Positions 47,301-58,500 of a stretch of 64,000 bases of DNA are shown piece after piece. How positions within the stretch are numbered: the first letter of the stretch is position 1; each line of letters opens with the position of its first letter. The stretch is from Fasciola hepatica (taxonomy: Eukaryota > Platyhelminthes > Trematoda > Plagiorchiida > Fasciolidae), in contig CANUEZ040000210.1 of assembly GCA_948099385.1 (NCBI GenBank), positions 1,061,501-1,125,500 of the forward strand, written 5' to 3'. The translations under genes and the position numbers were made by a program. The notes beneath the pieces are model-generated. The model made no database searches. It had not been told where the DNA came from and saw nothing but the letters and a program-made list of their open reading frames with translations.

Positions 47301-48304
47301 AGAGTCGGACGGGTTCCAATACGTATGCGAGCCATCTGGTGAACGCACCGCCGATTTTCATATGCACGGCAACTTCACTGGCACGACGAAGTTGGTGGAA
47401 ATGTATCACCACTGGCCGTGCGGAGGTTGACCGCTAGCTAGTGCAGTGGGAACGGCTGATTAGGACAGACAAACCAACGATTTTCGGTCGAAAGGCGCAA
47501 GCTGAAGGTGAGAACTGATGAACTGTAAAGATCATAGCATTCAGTATACCAGAAACTGGTAAATAAGGGAGGGAATGTCTTCGGTAGAAAATTGGTTGTA
47601 GGTCCGGATGACACAACTTCCTGATTAGTCGCGGGTGAGTGTAGCTTAGAAAAATAAGGCATTGTATGAGGAGCAGATTGATGGTGGAGAGCTATCACAA
47701 AACCCTGAGCCCCAGGCTTAATAGTGTGTCCAAGTCCGGTGACGCCAAGCGGGTAAGTATTATCTTGATGGAGCTTAGAACTGGATTTATAATTGCGGGC
47801 TAGGTATCCGTATGCAAATTAAAGTGTAGTATAGCAAGGTCTGATAAGGAGGAGAAGAGTGAGTAGAGGAATGTCAAGAAGCCGGTTATTAATAGCCATG
47901 CCGTGGCTGTGGGAAAAAAGATGAGAGGATGGGAGGAACTGGAAAATTATTTGATGCCAGATTTAGCGAAACGGATGAAGGTGGAACAGAATTACCGGAC
48001 TGAGGATAAAACCATTCTGTAGGAAATCGTAGAACAAAAGAAAGTGAAAGTTACAGAATGGAGAGAGAGGAGAAGAGAAAGAAAATGATGTCATAACTGG
48101 GGCTTGAGTCCAGTTAGTGCGGCACTCCAGAGAAAGTTCAACGACTGTGCCTGTCGGACATTGTCGAGGGAGAATTAAAAACGCAAATGGCAGGATCAGA
48201 TGTGAAACAGAAGTAGAACGAATGGGTGAGTAACACGAGTGGGAATCAAGCGCGGCTACGGCCTAAAAGATAATGGGGTCCACAAAAAGGGAGTTTGAAA
48301 ACTA
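44370..48304 (-). other. 3.9-kb pyrimidine-rich 3' region of the inner element
   Basis: Lies between the RT stop and the 3' tail on the minus strand. Open frames are short (under 105 codons) and unrelated to known proteins. Ordered similarity to the outer element shows it belongs to the family: 47765-47820 with 55127-55185, 45841-45900 with 61895-61955, and 44370-44430 with 63130-63190. It is very long for a 3' untranslated region of a non-LTR element. Confidence 0.75.
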
Positions 48305-50419
48305 TTAGAAACCTAATCCAACTTCAAAAGCCCTTTCTTCACTTATGTATGGATCTAAAAGTTGGATTACAGTTTGTACTGTGAGGTATTTGCTTATGTG
48401 GGCCTTAAACGTCTTAGATGGCTTTATAGAACGTATATCATGGGGTAATTTGTTCCATAAAGCTGCATACTTAACCAGGAAAAAGTTAGATCTAAGAGCA
48501 GTTCTACAGATAGGAACAGTAACTGTGTTGTCTCTCAGTCTTAAAGAATACTGTGAGTCCGTTAGGTTTCTGAACTGCGGTGCTGGTTCGATGATTCGTT
48601 TTACAACAACACCATGAAAAAATACGAGGTTCAGCTTCATGCGTCTAAGCCATAGCGGATCTAGTTTTAAATGTTCACAGCGTTGGCTGTAATTGAGTTG
48701 AGTGGTAAAGCCGATTAACTCTTTTGTCACTAGCCGTTGAACTTTTTCAATAGCCACTCTGTCCCACTGGCGCATGTTAGAGTAGATTATGGAACAGTAT
48801 TCCAGAAGGGGCCTAACGTGGGTCTTATATGTGCTGAATTTGCCTTCTGGGAGGCGGAATGTCCTATGAAGCAGGCCTATCAGTCTTCTAGCCTTGGCAA
48901 TTTGAGTGGTAGTATGTTCAGAGAAAGTGAAGGTGGCTGAATATTGCAAACCTAAATCTCGTACTAACGGACTGATGGAAATCGAGTGACCGTCAATACT
49001 GAACATACCTGGGGGGACATTGCATTTGAACGAAAGAATGTTGCTTTTCTCAGCAGAAAATTTCGTTAATGAAGTGGTGCACCAAGAACTAAGAGCTGTT
49101 AAATCTTGCCGTATATCACTGATAACTGTACTAAGTTGACTAGAATCAAAACTATACAAAATTTTTATGTCGTCCGCGAAAAGGTGGAGACTGCCATGGC
49201 GAACGACACTGAAGACATCATTTATGTAAATGAGGAAAAGAAGTGGACCCAAAACGCTGCCTTGTATGACACCACTGGTGACAGGTTTGGGTTTGGAGAC
49301 GGAACCATTAATGTGAACCAACTGATAACGGTCGGATAAATAAGAATCCAACCAACCGAGTAACGGGTCCATGATGCCATAAGATTTGGCCTGCGATAAG
49401 AGCCGAGTGTGTGAGACTCGGCCGAAAGCCTTCTTCATATCAAGCAGGATAATAATCATGGACATGCCTTTGTCAGCAGCCTCCGTGACTGAGTTCAAGA
49501 AATTAACTTGACAAGTAGAGCACGAACGGTTTTTCAGGAAACCGTGTTGGCCCACATTGAGCAAGTTATTTGTTAAGAGGTGGGTCATTATCTTATTCTT
49601 AATGAGCTTCTCCATGATTCTGGAGATAATCGGTGTATGATTAATAGGACGATAATTCTCAAGAACATGAACGGAGCCTTTTTTGTGCAAGGGGATAATT
49701 GTAGAGGTTTTCCATTGATTAGGAAACGAGCTAAATTTCATAGACAGGTTAAATAAATTAGATAGAAGGATGGGAATGTCTGGACCCCCCAAAGTAAAGG
49801 CCGCCGGCGGAATGCCGTCCGGACCTGGGCGGTAAAATGGTTTCATAGAGACAAGAAGTGGAGAAATGTCGTTGGGGTGAAATGAAACTGTGGACAGAGT
49901 CTCTCTGGGTAAACATGAAGAGTGTATTCCAGGAGTGGGAACACTGGCCGTTAGGGCTGAAGTGAAAAATGTGTTGAACGCTTCAGCTATTTCTTCCGGT
50001 TTATCCAGATGGGAGTTGTTAACAGTGATGAAAGGTATAATCTTGCGGGGTTGGGGGTTTCTTCTTCTCATCAATCTACTCAGGATTTCCGTCTTCTTGG
50101 GGTGGCACAAAGCTTTTGACTCTTGCTGGGTAAGCATCAGTTCAGTTAGTGATTTGATTTTCGCTGACAGTCGGTCCATTTGGATATATATCGAAAATTC
50201 CCGGGTTTTGAGTGCAAGCTGTTGAAGTTTGGAGAGTTTAGATTTCATCCGTGAGAGTCTGTTTGTTCTAGAATTTGTCAGTGGTGGCATAGTTGGGGTG
50301 GTGGTGTTTAAAGACTGATTGAGAATAGAATATAGTTGATCTGCTACCACCTGAGGATCGGGCGAAAGAAATGATTTCTCCCAATTTTGAGATCTGATTA
50401 TGTTTGGAAGGCTGCTTCA
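48305..50419 (-). pseudogene. ORF2 reverse transcriptase part (inner element)
   Basis: A 681-codon open stretch (48305-50350), open further up to a TGA at 50417-50419. It has a linker ('RLSRMKSKLSKLQQLALKTR'), then RT blocks: 'KPFYRPGPDGIPPAAF', 'NYRPINHTPIISRIMEKLIK', 'GQHGFLKNRSCSTCQVNF', 'IIILLDMKKAFGRVSH', 'SGVIQGSVLGPLLFLIYIND', catalytic 'LHLFADDIKILYSF' (about 49150-49191), 'SLTKFSAEKSNILSF', 'VRDLGLQYSATFTFSEHT', 'YKTHVRPLLEYCSIIYS' and C-terminal 'KYAALWNKLPHDIRSI'. All catalytic residues that I can judge are present. The enzyme would copy element RNA at a nicked target site. The TGA that separates it from the endonuclease is in the same frame. Confidence 0.92.
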
Positions 50420-51751
50420 GTGAGCTAAGTGATATGGTCTGGCAGACGGTACGGAGGAAATAACGATTTTTGGTACAAAGAACGCGCACGAGACGGCCCT
50501 GTGGTCACACCTGGGTAAGCTATCTCCTACAGAGGTTGTTACCTTATTTGGTCCTTGAGAGAACAGAAGATCTAGAGTATTGTTTCCTCTAGTAGGTGAC
50601 TGAACGTGTTGAGTCCAACCACCGAGGTGTGTACAGGTAACGAAATCCTGATAACGTCGTGGGCCAGAGTGTGATGGCCAACGCACTCCTGGAGCGTTGA
50701 AGTCACCCGCAATCAACTTGTGATCGATGGGGCAAGTGGAGGCAAAGTGGAAAGCGTCAATAATAGGTACAATATTGTCCCCGGTTGATTCAGGTGATCG
50801 ATAGATACATCCAAGCAAGAGTTCTTGTGACTGCAGTTTAACTGTTACCCAGACCGAGTCATCAACCGCGTCGAGGACTGGGTGCTGCATTAAAGAAACA
50901 GGAAAAGATTCTCTGCAGTATATTAGACAACATTCTCCTCGACAATGCATTCTAGAGTTGCTAAAAGCCTTGTAGCCAGATATTGTGAAGTCTAAGTTGG
51001 GAGTGCTTGCGTTAAGCCACGTTTCCGTGATGAGGATGAAATCGTAGTTAGACACAAGGACCCGGGCACGCAGAAAGTGAATTTTTGCTGGTGGTGAGCG
51101 AATATTGATGACGAAAACAGACATACGCGTTGTGCTTCCTTGTACAGTCGCAACACGCAGTTGTGCGAGAGTTGGGGCTGAAGGAGGTAGAGATAGTGGT
51201 GGTGCTAGTCCTGGTACAGATGAGGTGGATGAGATAGTCCTGGGTAGATTACTGTGTGTGTAAGTCGAGGACCAACAGAGGGACGTTTGGTCAGTGTCAG
51301 AATTACCAGTAAAGATTGGGGGAGTGCTGGTGGGACAGGTAGTGCGATCGAATTCAGTGATTTCTGAGTTCGATTGGGAGCGCGTGGAGTGGCCGGCCGC
51401 CGCAGGATCGACCAAGAGGGCAAGGGGAGCTTCGCCAAGGATGAGTGGAGGAGTCTGAGGCGAAGAACCAGTGTGGAGTGGATGGAAGTTAGAAGTATCG
51501 TCTGCAATTATAGAGGCAGGGCCTCGGTTTGTGGGTGAAATACGAGTTGGTGGACTGATGGTTATACCACCATTGGGGAACAGGTGAGGACGAATATGTC
51601 GGGATAGAGCTATGGTATGGGGCCATTTTCCGCCCAGGGTATATAACGAAAAAAATTGGTATTTTGCGTCGGAACTGAGTAGCCGTGGGATGTACCACCG
51701 GTTGTTTGGGTAAAGTAGGAGCCCGATTCGAACGGGTGGTTGATGGTACAC
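50417..51751 (-). pseudogene. ORF2 endonuclease part (inner element)
   Basis: A 444-codon frame ending at the TGA at 50417-50419. The first 200 or so residues are Pro/Ser/Thr-rich and the rest is an exonuclease-endonuclease-phosphatase domain: 'YDFILITETWLNAS', 'CCLIYCRESFPVSL', 'QELLLGCIYRSPES', 'LIAGDFNAPGVRW' (about 50680-50718), 'GGWTQHVQSPTRGNNTLDLL' and 'LPRCDHRAVSCAF'. Near the C-terminus the usual SDH signature reads CDH. The RT follows in the same frame after the stop, so a single in-frame TGA separates two otherwise open halves. I read this as a recent inactivating mutation; read-through is possible but unproven. Confidence 0.9.
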
Positions 51752-52350
51752 TGCCGTGGTCGGATTGAGGTAGGTAAGTTGCTGGGGTACAGGTAGGGGC
51801 TGCAGTGGGGTGAGAGGCTTAAAGGAAGGTCTGGTAACTGAATTCGACCGGGTGAGACATTCAGCGAGTACAGCGAACGCTGTGCGTGGTGTACTGGAAA
51901 ATGAGAAGGTTCGAATGGTGGTGACAAAGGTGGTGGTGGTATGAACAGAGGCAAATTTTCGATATGGTGGGGCATCGGTAGATAGGACGAAGGTGACATA
52001 CGAGTGGTTTGTCGTACCACGTTGGGGTTGGCTACATGGGTCTTTAGATGGTTACTTAGGTGCACAGGTGGAATACTGATGGAGGAACCGGAGAGTTTCT
52101 GTGGGAGTGGAGGTGATGGGGACGGTTGGGTTAAAATTTGTTTAGCGCTTACACGAGGGGCCCCAGGCTGGTTTATGAGGTAAATTGGGGGCGTGGTGAT
52201 GTCGATGTTGAGATGATCTAGGCCACGGTAGGCAACAGGGGCGGGGGAAGAGGCTGTGCTCGATGTCTTTGGGGACGATGTTGTTGCTGGTTCGTTGGTA
52301 CGGGGTGGTGAGTTGGAAGCAGTCATTTTCTCGGCTTGCTTGGAAGACAA
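51610..52350 (-). pseudogene. Pro-rich ORF1 part (inner element)
   Basis: A 246-codon frame starting MSSKQAEKMTASNSPPRTNE, only about 25 bp inside the 5' junction. It is Pro/Ser/Thr/His-rich throughout (for example 'LPLFIPPPPLSPPFEPSHF'), with no zinc knuckle seen. It matches the Pro-rich frames of the inverted outer copy at 36.9-37.8 kb in order. It overlaps the upstream part of the endonuclease frame (ending 51751) by about 140 bp in another frame. ORF1 proteins of such elements bind the element RNA. Here that is inference only. Confidence 0.7.
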
Positions 52351-52374
52351 GCCAATAGCTGAGCGATAGCTGTC

Positions 52375-52486
52375 TTTGCGTTTTCACTTGCTTGCTTGTA
52401 CTGGAGCTTACCGTACGTTGCTGCGGGAATATACGTTTATCCATACACGTGCGCCTTTCTTCTTTAACCGCATTGTGAACACAACA
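52375..52486 (+). repeat. 3' LTR of the Gypsy element, second part
   Basis: Matches the last 112 or so bases of the 5' LTR with about five differences, ending 'gaacacaaca' at 52486. Confidence 0.92.
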
Positions 52487-55400
52487 CTCAGGAATCGAGA
52501 TTTCTCTCTGACACTCAGAACAAGCCGACTCTGCCGTGATTTCAATGTAGCAACCGGGAATAAACCTACAAAGCGGGAAAGGACTGCACTACAACAGCCT
52601 CATAGTGTGAAGCCCCTCCCAAGGCTGCTAAAATCTCGCAACTCTCGCAACACTGAAAACAATATACCCATTCCTCATCTAAAATTGAATCCAACTAGAT
52701 TTGCCAGAAGATATGGCTGCTTCGCCCCAGCTCTTGTTACGGACACTAACCCTCCGCCACCCGGCCACCCGATACTCACACAGGACGCGATTTCAACCAT
52801 AGCGTTTACCAAGGCCAACATCAGGAAATTCCTAGCCAATACTAAACCCCTACCATCCAGGGCCTGATGACCTTCCACTTGTCCCATTTCGGTTTTAGGG
52901 GCCTGACCTATTACTCCCATTGCTGAACCTCTTAACGCTATCCATGACATCCGGAATCTACTCGGCTCAGTGGAAAGCTTTCTGTTGAGGTCTTGCTCTC
53001 AAATTTACTGACTTCTCGAAGTCTTATCAGCCCAGCTCGTCAGGGGCTCCTAAAGTCCCGTTCGTGCCTTACGTGTGAGACGGATTTTTTCAATTTAACC
53101 ACTTCCAAAGCCGAAAGCAACAATTCAATCACCGTCATCTTTTTCGATGACTAGAGCTTTTGATCGCGTATCTCACTCTTGCTTACTGCCAAAAATTAAA
53201 TCCTACGGAGTCGTCGACCCCCTTTTGTCCTGGTTAGCAAGTTACCTCTCAGAACGTTTTCACACCGTCGTCGTCAGCGGGACATCCTCTCGGCCGAAAC
53301 AAATTACTGGAGGGGTCGCACAGGGTAGCGCTCTAGGCCCCCTCTTATTTCTCGTGTACGTAAATGACGTCTTCCAAGTGGCGCGTCATAGCACGAAATT
53401 TTTCTTTGCTGACTACCCAAAGCTAATCTATACTTTTGAGGTGAACTCCCCGCACGCAGCCCTCAGTGGTATTCCGTAAACCTGAAGTCCCCTGATGAAC
53501 GGAGTACTCAGTGGCTGATATCGTTTTCGGCAGCTAAGAGCTCTCTTCTGTCCCACAAAAGCCGCTTTCCGCCTGGGTGTCTCAAAAAAACGGTCTGCCA
53601 ATTCCCTCTACCCACTTGGTAAGAGAGCTGGGCCCGCAACATTCCTCTTCCTTCACCTTCCATGAACAAGCAATGACTCAGGTTGGCAAGACAAGAAGGA
53701 TGTTTTGCACTTATCCTCGGAAAGTACCACACTCAGGAGAGCTAGCTCCTGATATTTAAGACACACGCTAGGTCGCTGTTTTGGGATGCTGCCCCCCGGT
53801 CTTTGCATGATGCGAAAGGCTGACCGGGTCGCTGTAGGGAAGGTGCAACGCCCCTTCACTGGAAGTCATATGGTTGCAAAGTCTATGTTGATTGAAAAAT
53901 TTCTCCTCTGCTCACATTCCTGTACTCTATGACCAATTTTGGACAGCCTTTTCTAATCTCGTTCATGCCGACACTGTTTCGTGGTCGACAATTATTCTAC
54001 GCTTGGTGCACATTTTTACGGTTGTGTTTTTTTACTGAGATTACTTTGAGGTAAGTTGGTACGGTAGTGAGATGCACTAATTCAACACAGTTTTGTTTTA
54101 TTACTCCTTGGTTTCACTTTCTCGCTCACGTCGACTGACCGTAGACGTTCAGCTCGTTTACGCTGATTTTTGGCTGCCACGCTCAGGGAATTGTCCTTCG
54201 GGCCTGATTAAGCGTGAAAAACTTGTTCTGTTTGTTTGGACTTCAGGACGGGTATTTATCATTCACTCTTTTTGGCCAACTGTTCCCTTTTTACATAATT
54301 TTGTCCTATTTCTGACTACTTTTTTGGCTGAACAGTGACTGAGGCTCAGTGTCAAGGGTATGATCGTGTTTGTACTTCTATTTTTACTCGCTAATAGTAC
54401 TATAGAATTTGCAGAGTAATCGTGTTCTTGATATGGGTTCTCCATCGATTTGGGCTACGAGTTGCTTTGAGGCTCCAAGGTGCTGTCCAGAACGGGTGAA
54501 GCTTATTAATCGGTGAACCGATGATTGAATCGTTGGTCAGGCTTCACCCGGAACAGGGCTTCAGAGTTTTGGTCGTTACATTGGTCCCTCTTCCAAAGTC
54601 AGCTACAGAGCTAGGGGCGAACTGCTCCGACTTGAACCTCTATGGTTGAAGTCCTATCAAGCCTAATCGTTCATTTCTGTTCAACATTCCTCACTCAAAA
54701 TTCACTCACCTAATGACCCACTTGGTTTCTCCAGTGAGATTCATTACTCCCTCCGTCACAGACAATCCACCGCTACAACTTCCAATCTAGGCTCTCAGTC
54801 AGATCTAGATATTTCTCTGTTATCTATCCTAGCCTCTGGAGCAAGCTTCCTGGTTCCCTGGGATAGTGTCGTACGCCAGAGAAATTCAAAGGGGCATTAA
54901 GCGGAATCCTCAACATTTTTCGTATTCAGCGTGACCCGAAATAGCATAAAAATAGATAAACTATATGAAGACTGTCTTGATTATTAGACTACAGTGGGTC
55001 ACAGTCTTTTGCGTCTGACTCCGGTCTCATGACCCGTCTGAAAATCCCACCCATGCATACGCACATTTATGTTTTCCTTTGCAAGCTTCACTCACTTTTC
55101 TTTTCCTACTCATCAGGCCGTGCCACTTTAAAATTTAATTTGCATACATACACTTAGCCCGCAATTAAAAACCTGTTCAAAGCTCTTTTCGAACAGTGCC
55201 TATCCGGTAGACGTCACCTGAATTCGACTCACCATTATGCCTGATGCTAGTGGGCTTGAAACTGCTCTTCACCATCAACATGTGCCTCAGCGACACTCAT
55301 GGGTGGAGCTAACAATGGGAAGAGTAACAATTAATGACATTGAGGCTTTTGCCCTTCGCATTACCAACCGGAGTCCTCGCTTCGTTCCCTAACTCCGTTT

Positions 55401-55600
55401 CCTCTATGGATTTCCACTTACACAAAGAGAACACGGGAGTCACAGCTGAATCTAAATACTAGACCGTATCAAAGTTGGCACCAGGGAGGAAGCTTATGTA
55501 GCAACTCCCGAGGGCTTCAGTCCAAAGCTAGGCTTTAAGCCTGACGACAGCTATCGAGCCACTCGAAAAATACGGACAGAGCCTGTCAGTTCCCAAGGAC
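52487..55600 (+). mobile_element. Outer long-tailed non-LTR element, segment 2 (linker, RT, start of 3' region)
   Basis: After the Gypsy element the plus-strand text resumes. There is linker sequence (52500-52870), then RT at 53147-53479: 'AFDRVSHSCLLPKIKSYGVV', 'GGVAQGSALGPLLFLVYVND' and 'FFADYPKLIYTF'. The catalytic FADD has become FADY. Further RT is scattered to about 54930 ('LRLEPLWLKSY', 'IHYSLRHRQST'). It is strongly decayed. From about 54950 the sequence is C/T-rich; 55127-55300 matches the reverse complement of about 47650-47820 in the inner copy. Confidence 0.8.
53147..53479 (+). pseudogene. RT core of the outer element
   Basis: A 110-codon open stretch with RT blocks 3-5, closely following the inner copy ('VSHTRLLSQAKSYGIMDPLL' there, 'VSHSCLLPKIKSYGVVDPLL' here). 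The second catalytic aspartate is changed to Tyr and the frame soon ends, so it is dead. Confidence 0.88.
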
Positions 55601-58500
55601 CCTCATGAAAACCTGTGAAGTACTTCAAGACTGGCAAGGATTCAACAAATTCCACCCCTCAAGGGCGGATGAGTAACTTCGAAGTATGTGTACTGAATCT
55701 CACGTATTTGAACTACCCACCTATAGACCCCGTACTTTTCTTTCTTCTTATCTTATTAAGTTGAAAGTCTTAAGCATACCGAAAAACTAGGATGAATTCC
55801 GAGATGAAACTCCGCCTGGCCATTGTCGATTGCGGACGTTGTTCAAATGAGTCCCGGACCCTTTTTCTTCCTTCCCCCTTGCGTTGTACAGTGCAGGCCT
55901 TGGACTGGCGGATGCCTATCTTTGTTTTCCTTGCCTTCCTGGCTACTACATTTTTGACGACCCTGCCAGAAAGCTCATAAGGTCTACATCGTCCAAAGGA
56001 GAACCGGAATAAATCCCTTCAGTTTTGGAATCCCCCGTCCGAGCTATCACAGTAATTCTGATTTTACTCTTACCTGTGGTCATCGAGGGCCCTACCGATA
56101 CCCAGTCGATACCGGGCATAGCTTCTGAAAAGTTCTGCTCCAGTGACAACTTATGATGCAAGGGGCGGTGTAGGGGATTACGTGCGGTTCTGCCCCGTAG
56201 CGAACCGCGGAGAGAGCTCCTGTCACTGTTGGACGGTGAAGCAGGAGATATCTCATGGGACCCCGGAGTTCTAGCCGAAGAGATTACGGCAGCTCCATTC
56301 ACCTGCCTGCTTCATCGCCTGGCGGAGGAGCCGGATACATTGACGGTTCACCTTCAGTCTCGGTCCCGTCTTAAGCTATTTGAAGAATGCATCAATGAAT
56401 TCGTACGCACCTCCGAAATTCTGCCCTCGATGCTTTTTCAGACCTGGAAGCTGCAGCGCAGAAGAAACAAGTCCTGCGACAAATAAACCTCTAAGTTAGC
56501 CCCCAAACCCCGGTAAAAATGTTCCCTAAACTACCGTAGCTAGCCTTTATAGGGGCTTCTGACATCGGACTGGAAGCGGAAAGGCTGGAAAGGCTGTTCC
56601 GTGGCCAGCTAGTCAAGTGGCCGCAGTCGATTAGTGCGATGCGGTCATTCCCACAACATGAGTCCAACCGGAGAAGCCGGCCGTCAGGCAGAAGATAATG
56701 TCTTATCGCCCCGGTTCCACCTTCCGACCAAGTCCGTGGAAGACAGGTGGCGGTCACCACGTGCACTGTTGACGGTTTGGGATGGGACCCGAGTCTGCAA
56801 ACGCAACTGATTCGGAGAGTCCCACCATGCCCCACGTCTTCCCCTTGTGTCCAATCTCTCATATTTACCGAAATTATCACTCGACGTTGATCGACTTGGC
56901 GATGTGCTGAAAAGGAGTGCAAACATCAGTAGGCCCAGGGGCGGCATTCACAGAGGAGGGAAAATATCGTAACGAGTCGCATGATCGTTGACCCCATGAT
57001 GGATACTAGCCTGGTAGCAGCAAACGGATAGCCAGTCTGAGCGGCCGGATCCGTGACTGTTGCCATTGATCCAGCGGGCTAGTGAGTGACCCATCGAGCG
57101 ACAGTAACACAACCACTACCATATGATTTAATTTTGGGAGAAGACCCCCCTGCTCTGGTAGGGCGGCAATGGAATTACCACAAGCCTGTACTGCTACAGA
57201 CTGAGTCCACACCCTTCTGCATTTTGGCTAAACCTCGGTTACTAAGTCTAACATCCGCTGAGGTGAGCGAACGACTCCTGCCTCTTCCAGAAGAAACAGA
57301 ACCCGAGCCAGGGCAAGGGATAGAGCCAGCACTTTGGGATTTTGCGGACTTCTGTGCTTCGGACGAGAAATAGGCCGGCTGAACCGGGGCGGTGTGGTAC
57401 TACATATACACTGGTGATGGCCTCCCCATCCAATAGGTACCTCACAGCATTCCGCTACCTTATCGGCGTCAATTAGGAGACACGATCGACGATATGCTGG
57501 TGAGGAAAGTCATTTAACAGTGGCAGCCAACTTTGGCAACCAATGTTGTACTTTTTAAAAGGCAAGATGGATTCCTACGCTCCCTGTTGGCTGTAGCCGT
57601 TTAAATGCCGTTATCAAGAGCGATTCGTTTCCGCTCCCCATGGCCAATCAGACTCTAGACGTTCTGGGTAGTGCAAAATTATTCAGTGCTCCGTATCTAG
57701 CGGCGGAGTACTGGTAGGTACAATTTCATTCGGCTAATGGCTTCAAAGTTGCGTTCTTCATCCCACCTGGCCCATAAGAGCTTCAGACGAAGTCTCCTTG
57801 ACTGGCCTGTCTTCTCCGGTGACCTTCCAACGATCAACAAACGGGTTCTTGTGGATTCCTCCTCGGTAAGTGGTCCGTTCATCTCGACGATATCATCGTC
57901 CTTGGTCGTGTCCAGGAAGGACCCATGCTTGTCGAGTTAGCTAACCATCCTCATAGGGACGCCTCTCTGGCTGCGGCCGCGCATATCTGTCAAATATCAA
58001 AGGGATAGATAGATGTGGTACCTGGAGAGTAAACGGCTGTAGTCAGTCACTGAAGGGTGGAGACCGGAACTCCGGGTATTGAAGAGACCTTCATCAAGTC
58101 TCCGAAAGTGAAAGCAAGCAAAATAAAGGAGCTAAACATCACGGAATCCATGGTCCAGATGGGGAAAGCGTTGCCTAGCTTCGTTACTAAAGAAGTGGAC
58201 CGTCGCAACTCTGAGAGAGTAGAATAAGGACAAATGACTCTCACCAAGACTGCAAGGATGGTGAAGTGCAAAGTGACCCTGGAATTCGGCAGTTGTACGA
58301 AAATACGGTCCAGGTGCTCGGGAGCTGAGCACCAGCCGCCTCCCTCTAGGTAACGCAGGGAGGTTAGGGAGGGTGTTGTGATGCTCCTGGCTTGTCCCAA
58401 TGCTGCAGGTATGGGTAACAAATAGCCACTGCTCAAAGCTACGACACAGGGAGCAGGTGTGAAGGCTGCTCCTGAAACGTGGCTACGACCAGGCGAAAGC
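55600..58500 (+). mobile_element. Second Ty3/Gypsy-like remnant inside the 3' region of the outer element
   Basis: Plus-strand text, broken by stops and frame changes, gives a protease end 'LPYDLILGEDPPALV' (57112-57156) and RT pieces: 'NQTLDVLGSAKLFSAPYLAA' (57648-57705) and 'HLDDIIVLGRVQE' (about 57880-57920), where LDDII carries the catalytic aspartates. These are Gypsy-type blocks in the right order, of a different lineage from the element at 39855. LTRs were not found and the limits are uncertain. The part 55780-57000 is assigned only by position. Confidence 0.6.

Larger units (their letters stand above)
44370..52374 (-). mobile_element. Inner long-tailed non-LTR retrotransposon, nearly intact ORF2
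   Basis: An 8.0-kb minus-strand element inserted into the Gypsy 3' LTR. From its 5' end: Pro-rich ORF1 part (51610-52350), ORF2 endonuclease-RT (51751-48305), then a 3.9-kb C/T-rich 3' region ending at 44370 in an ATTATC/ATT-like tail. The 5' end falls inside ORF1 relative to the inverted copy at 36-38.6 kb, so this copy is probably 5'-truncated. No clear target-site duplication is seen; a couple of LTR bases appear lost at the 5' junction. The RT and endonuclease resemble CR1-superfamily (CR1/L2/Rex1-type) enzymes. It is the youngest insertion in the nest. Confidence 0.88.
39855..52486 (+). mobile_element. Ty3/Gypsy LTR retrotransposon (itself split by an inner element at 44370-52374)
   Basis: Without the inner insertion the element is about 4.6 kb: 5' LTR 39855-40182, internal region 40183-44155, 3' LTR in two parts (44156-44369 and 52375-52486). 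LTRs begin TGTTG and end CAACA. By eye they differ at about 8 of some 325 positions, so the insertion is fairly recent but not new. Gene order gag-protease-RT-RNase H-integrase is the Ty3/Gypsy order. No envelope-like frame is seen. Flanks are ctcgt (39850-39854) and ctcag (52487-52491), an imperfect candidate target duplication. Stops and frameshifts in gag, at the RT/RNase H border and in integrase make it inactive. Confidence 0.92.

Noticed and set aside
48345..50225. Plus-strand frames over the inner element (for example 49890-50225)
   Set aside because: They are shadows of the 681-codon RT frame on the minus strand.
54494..54550. Short inverted repeat 'gggtgaagc'/'gcttcaccc'
   Set aside because: Nine-base arms about 40 bp apart are expected by chance in a window of this size.
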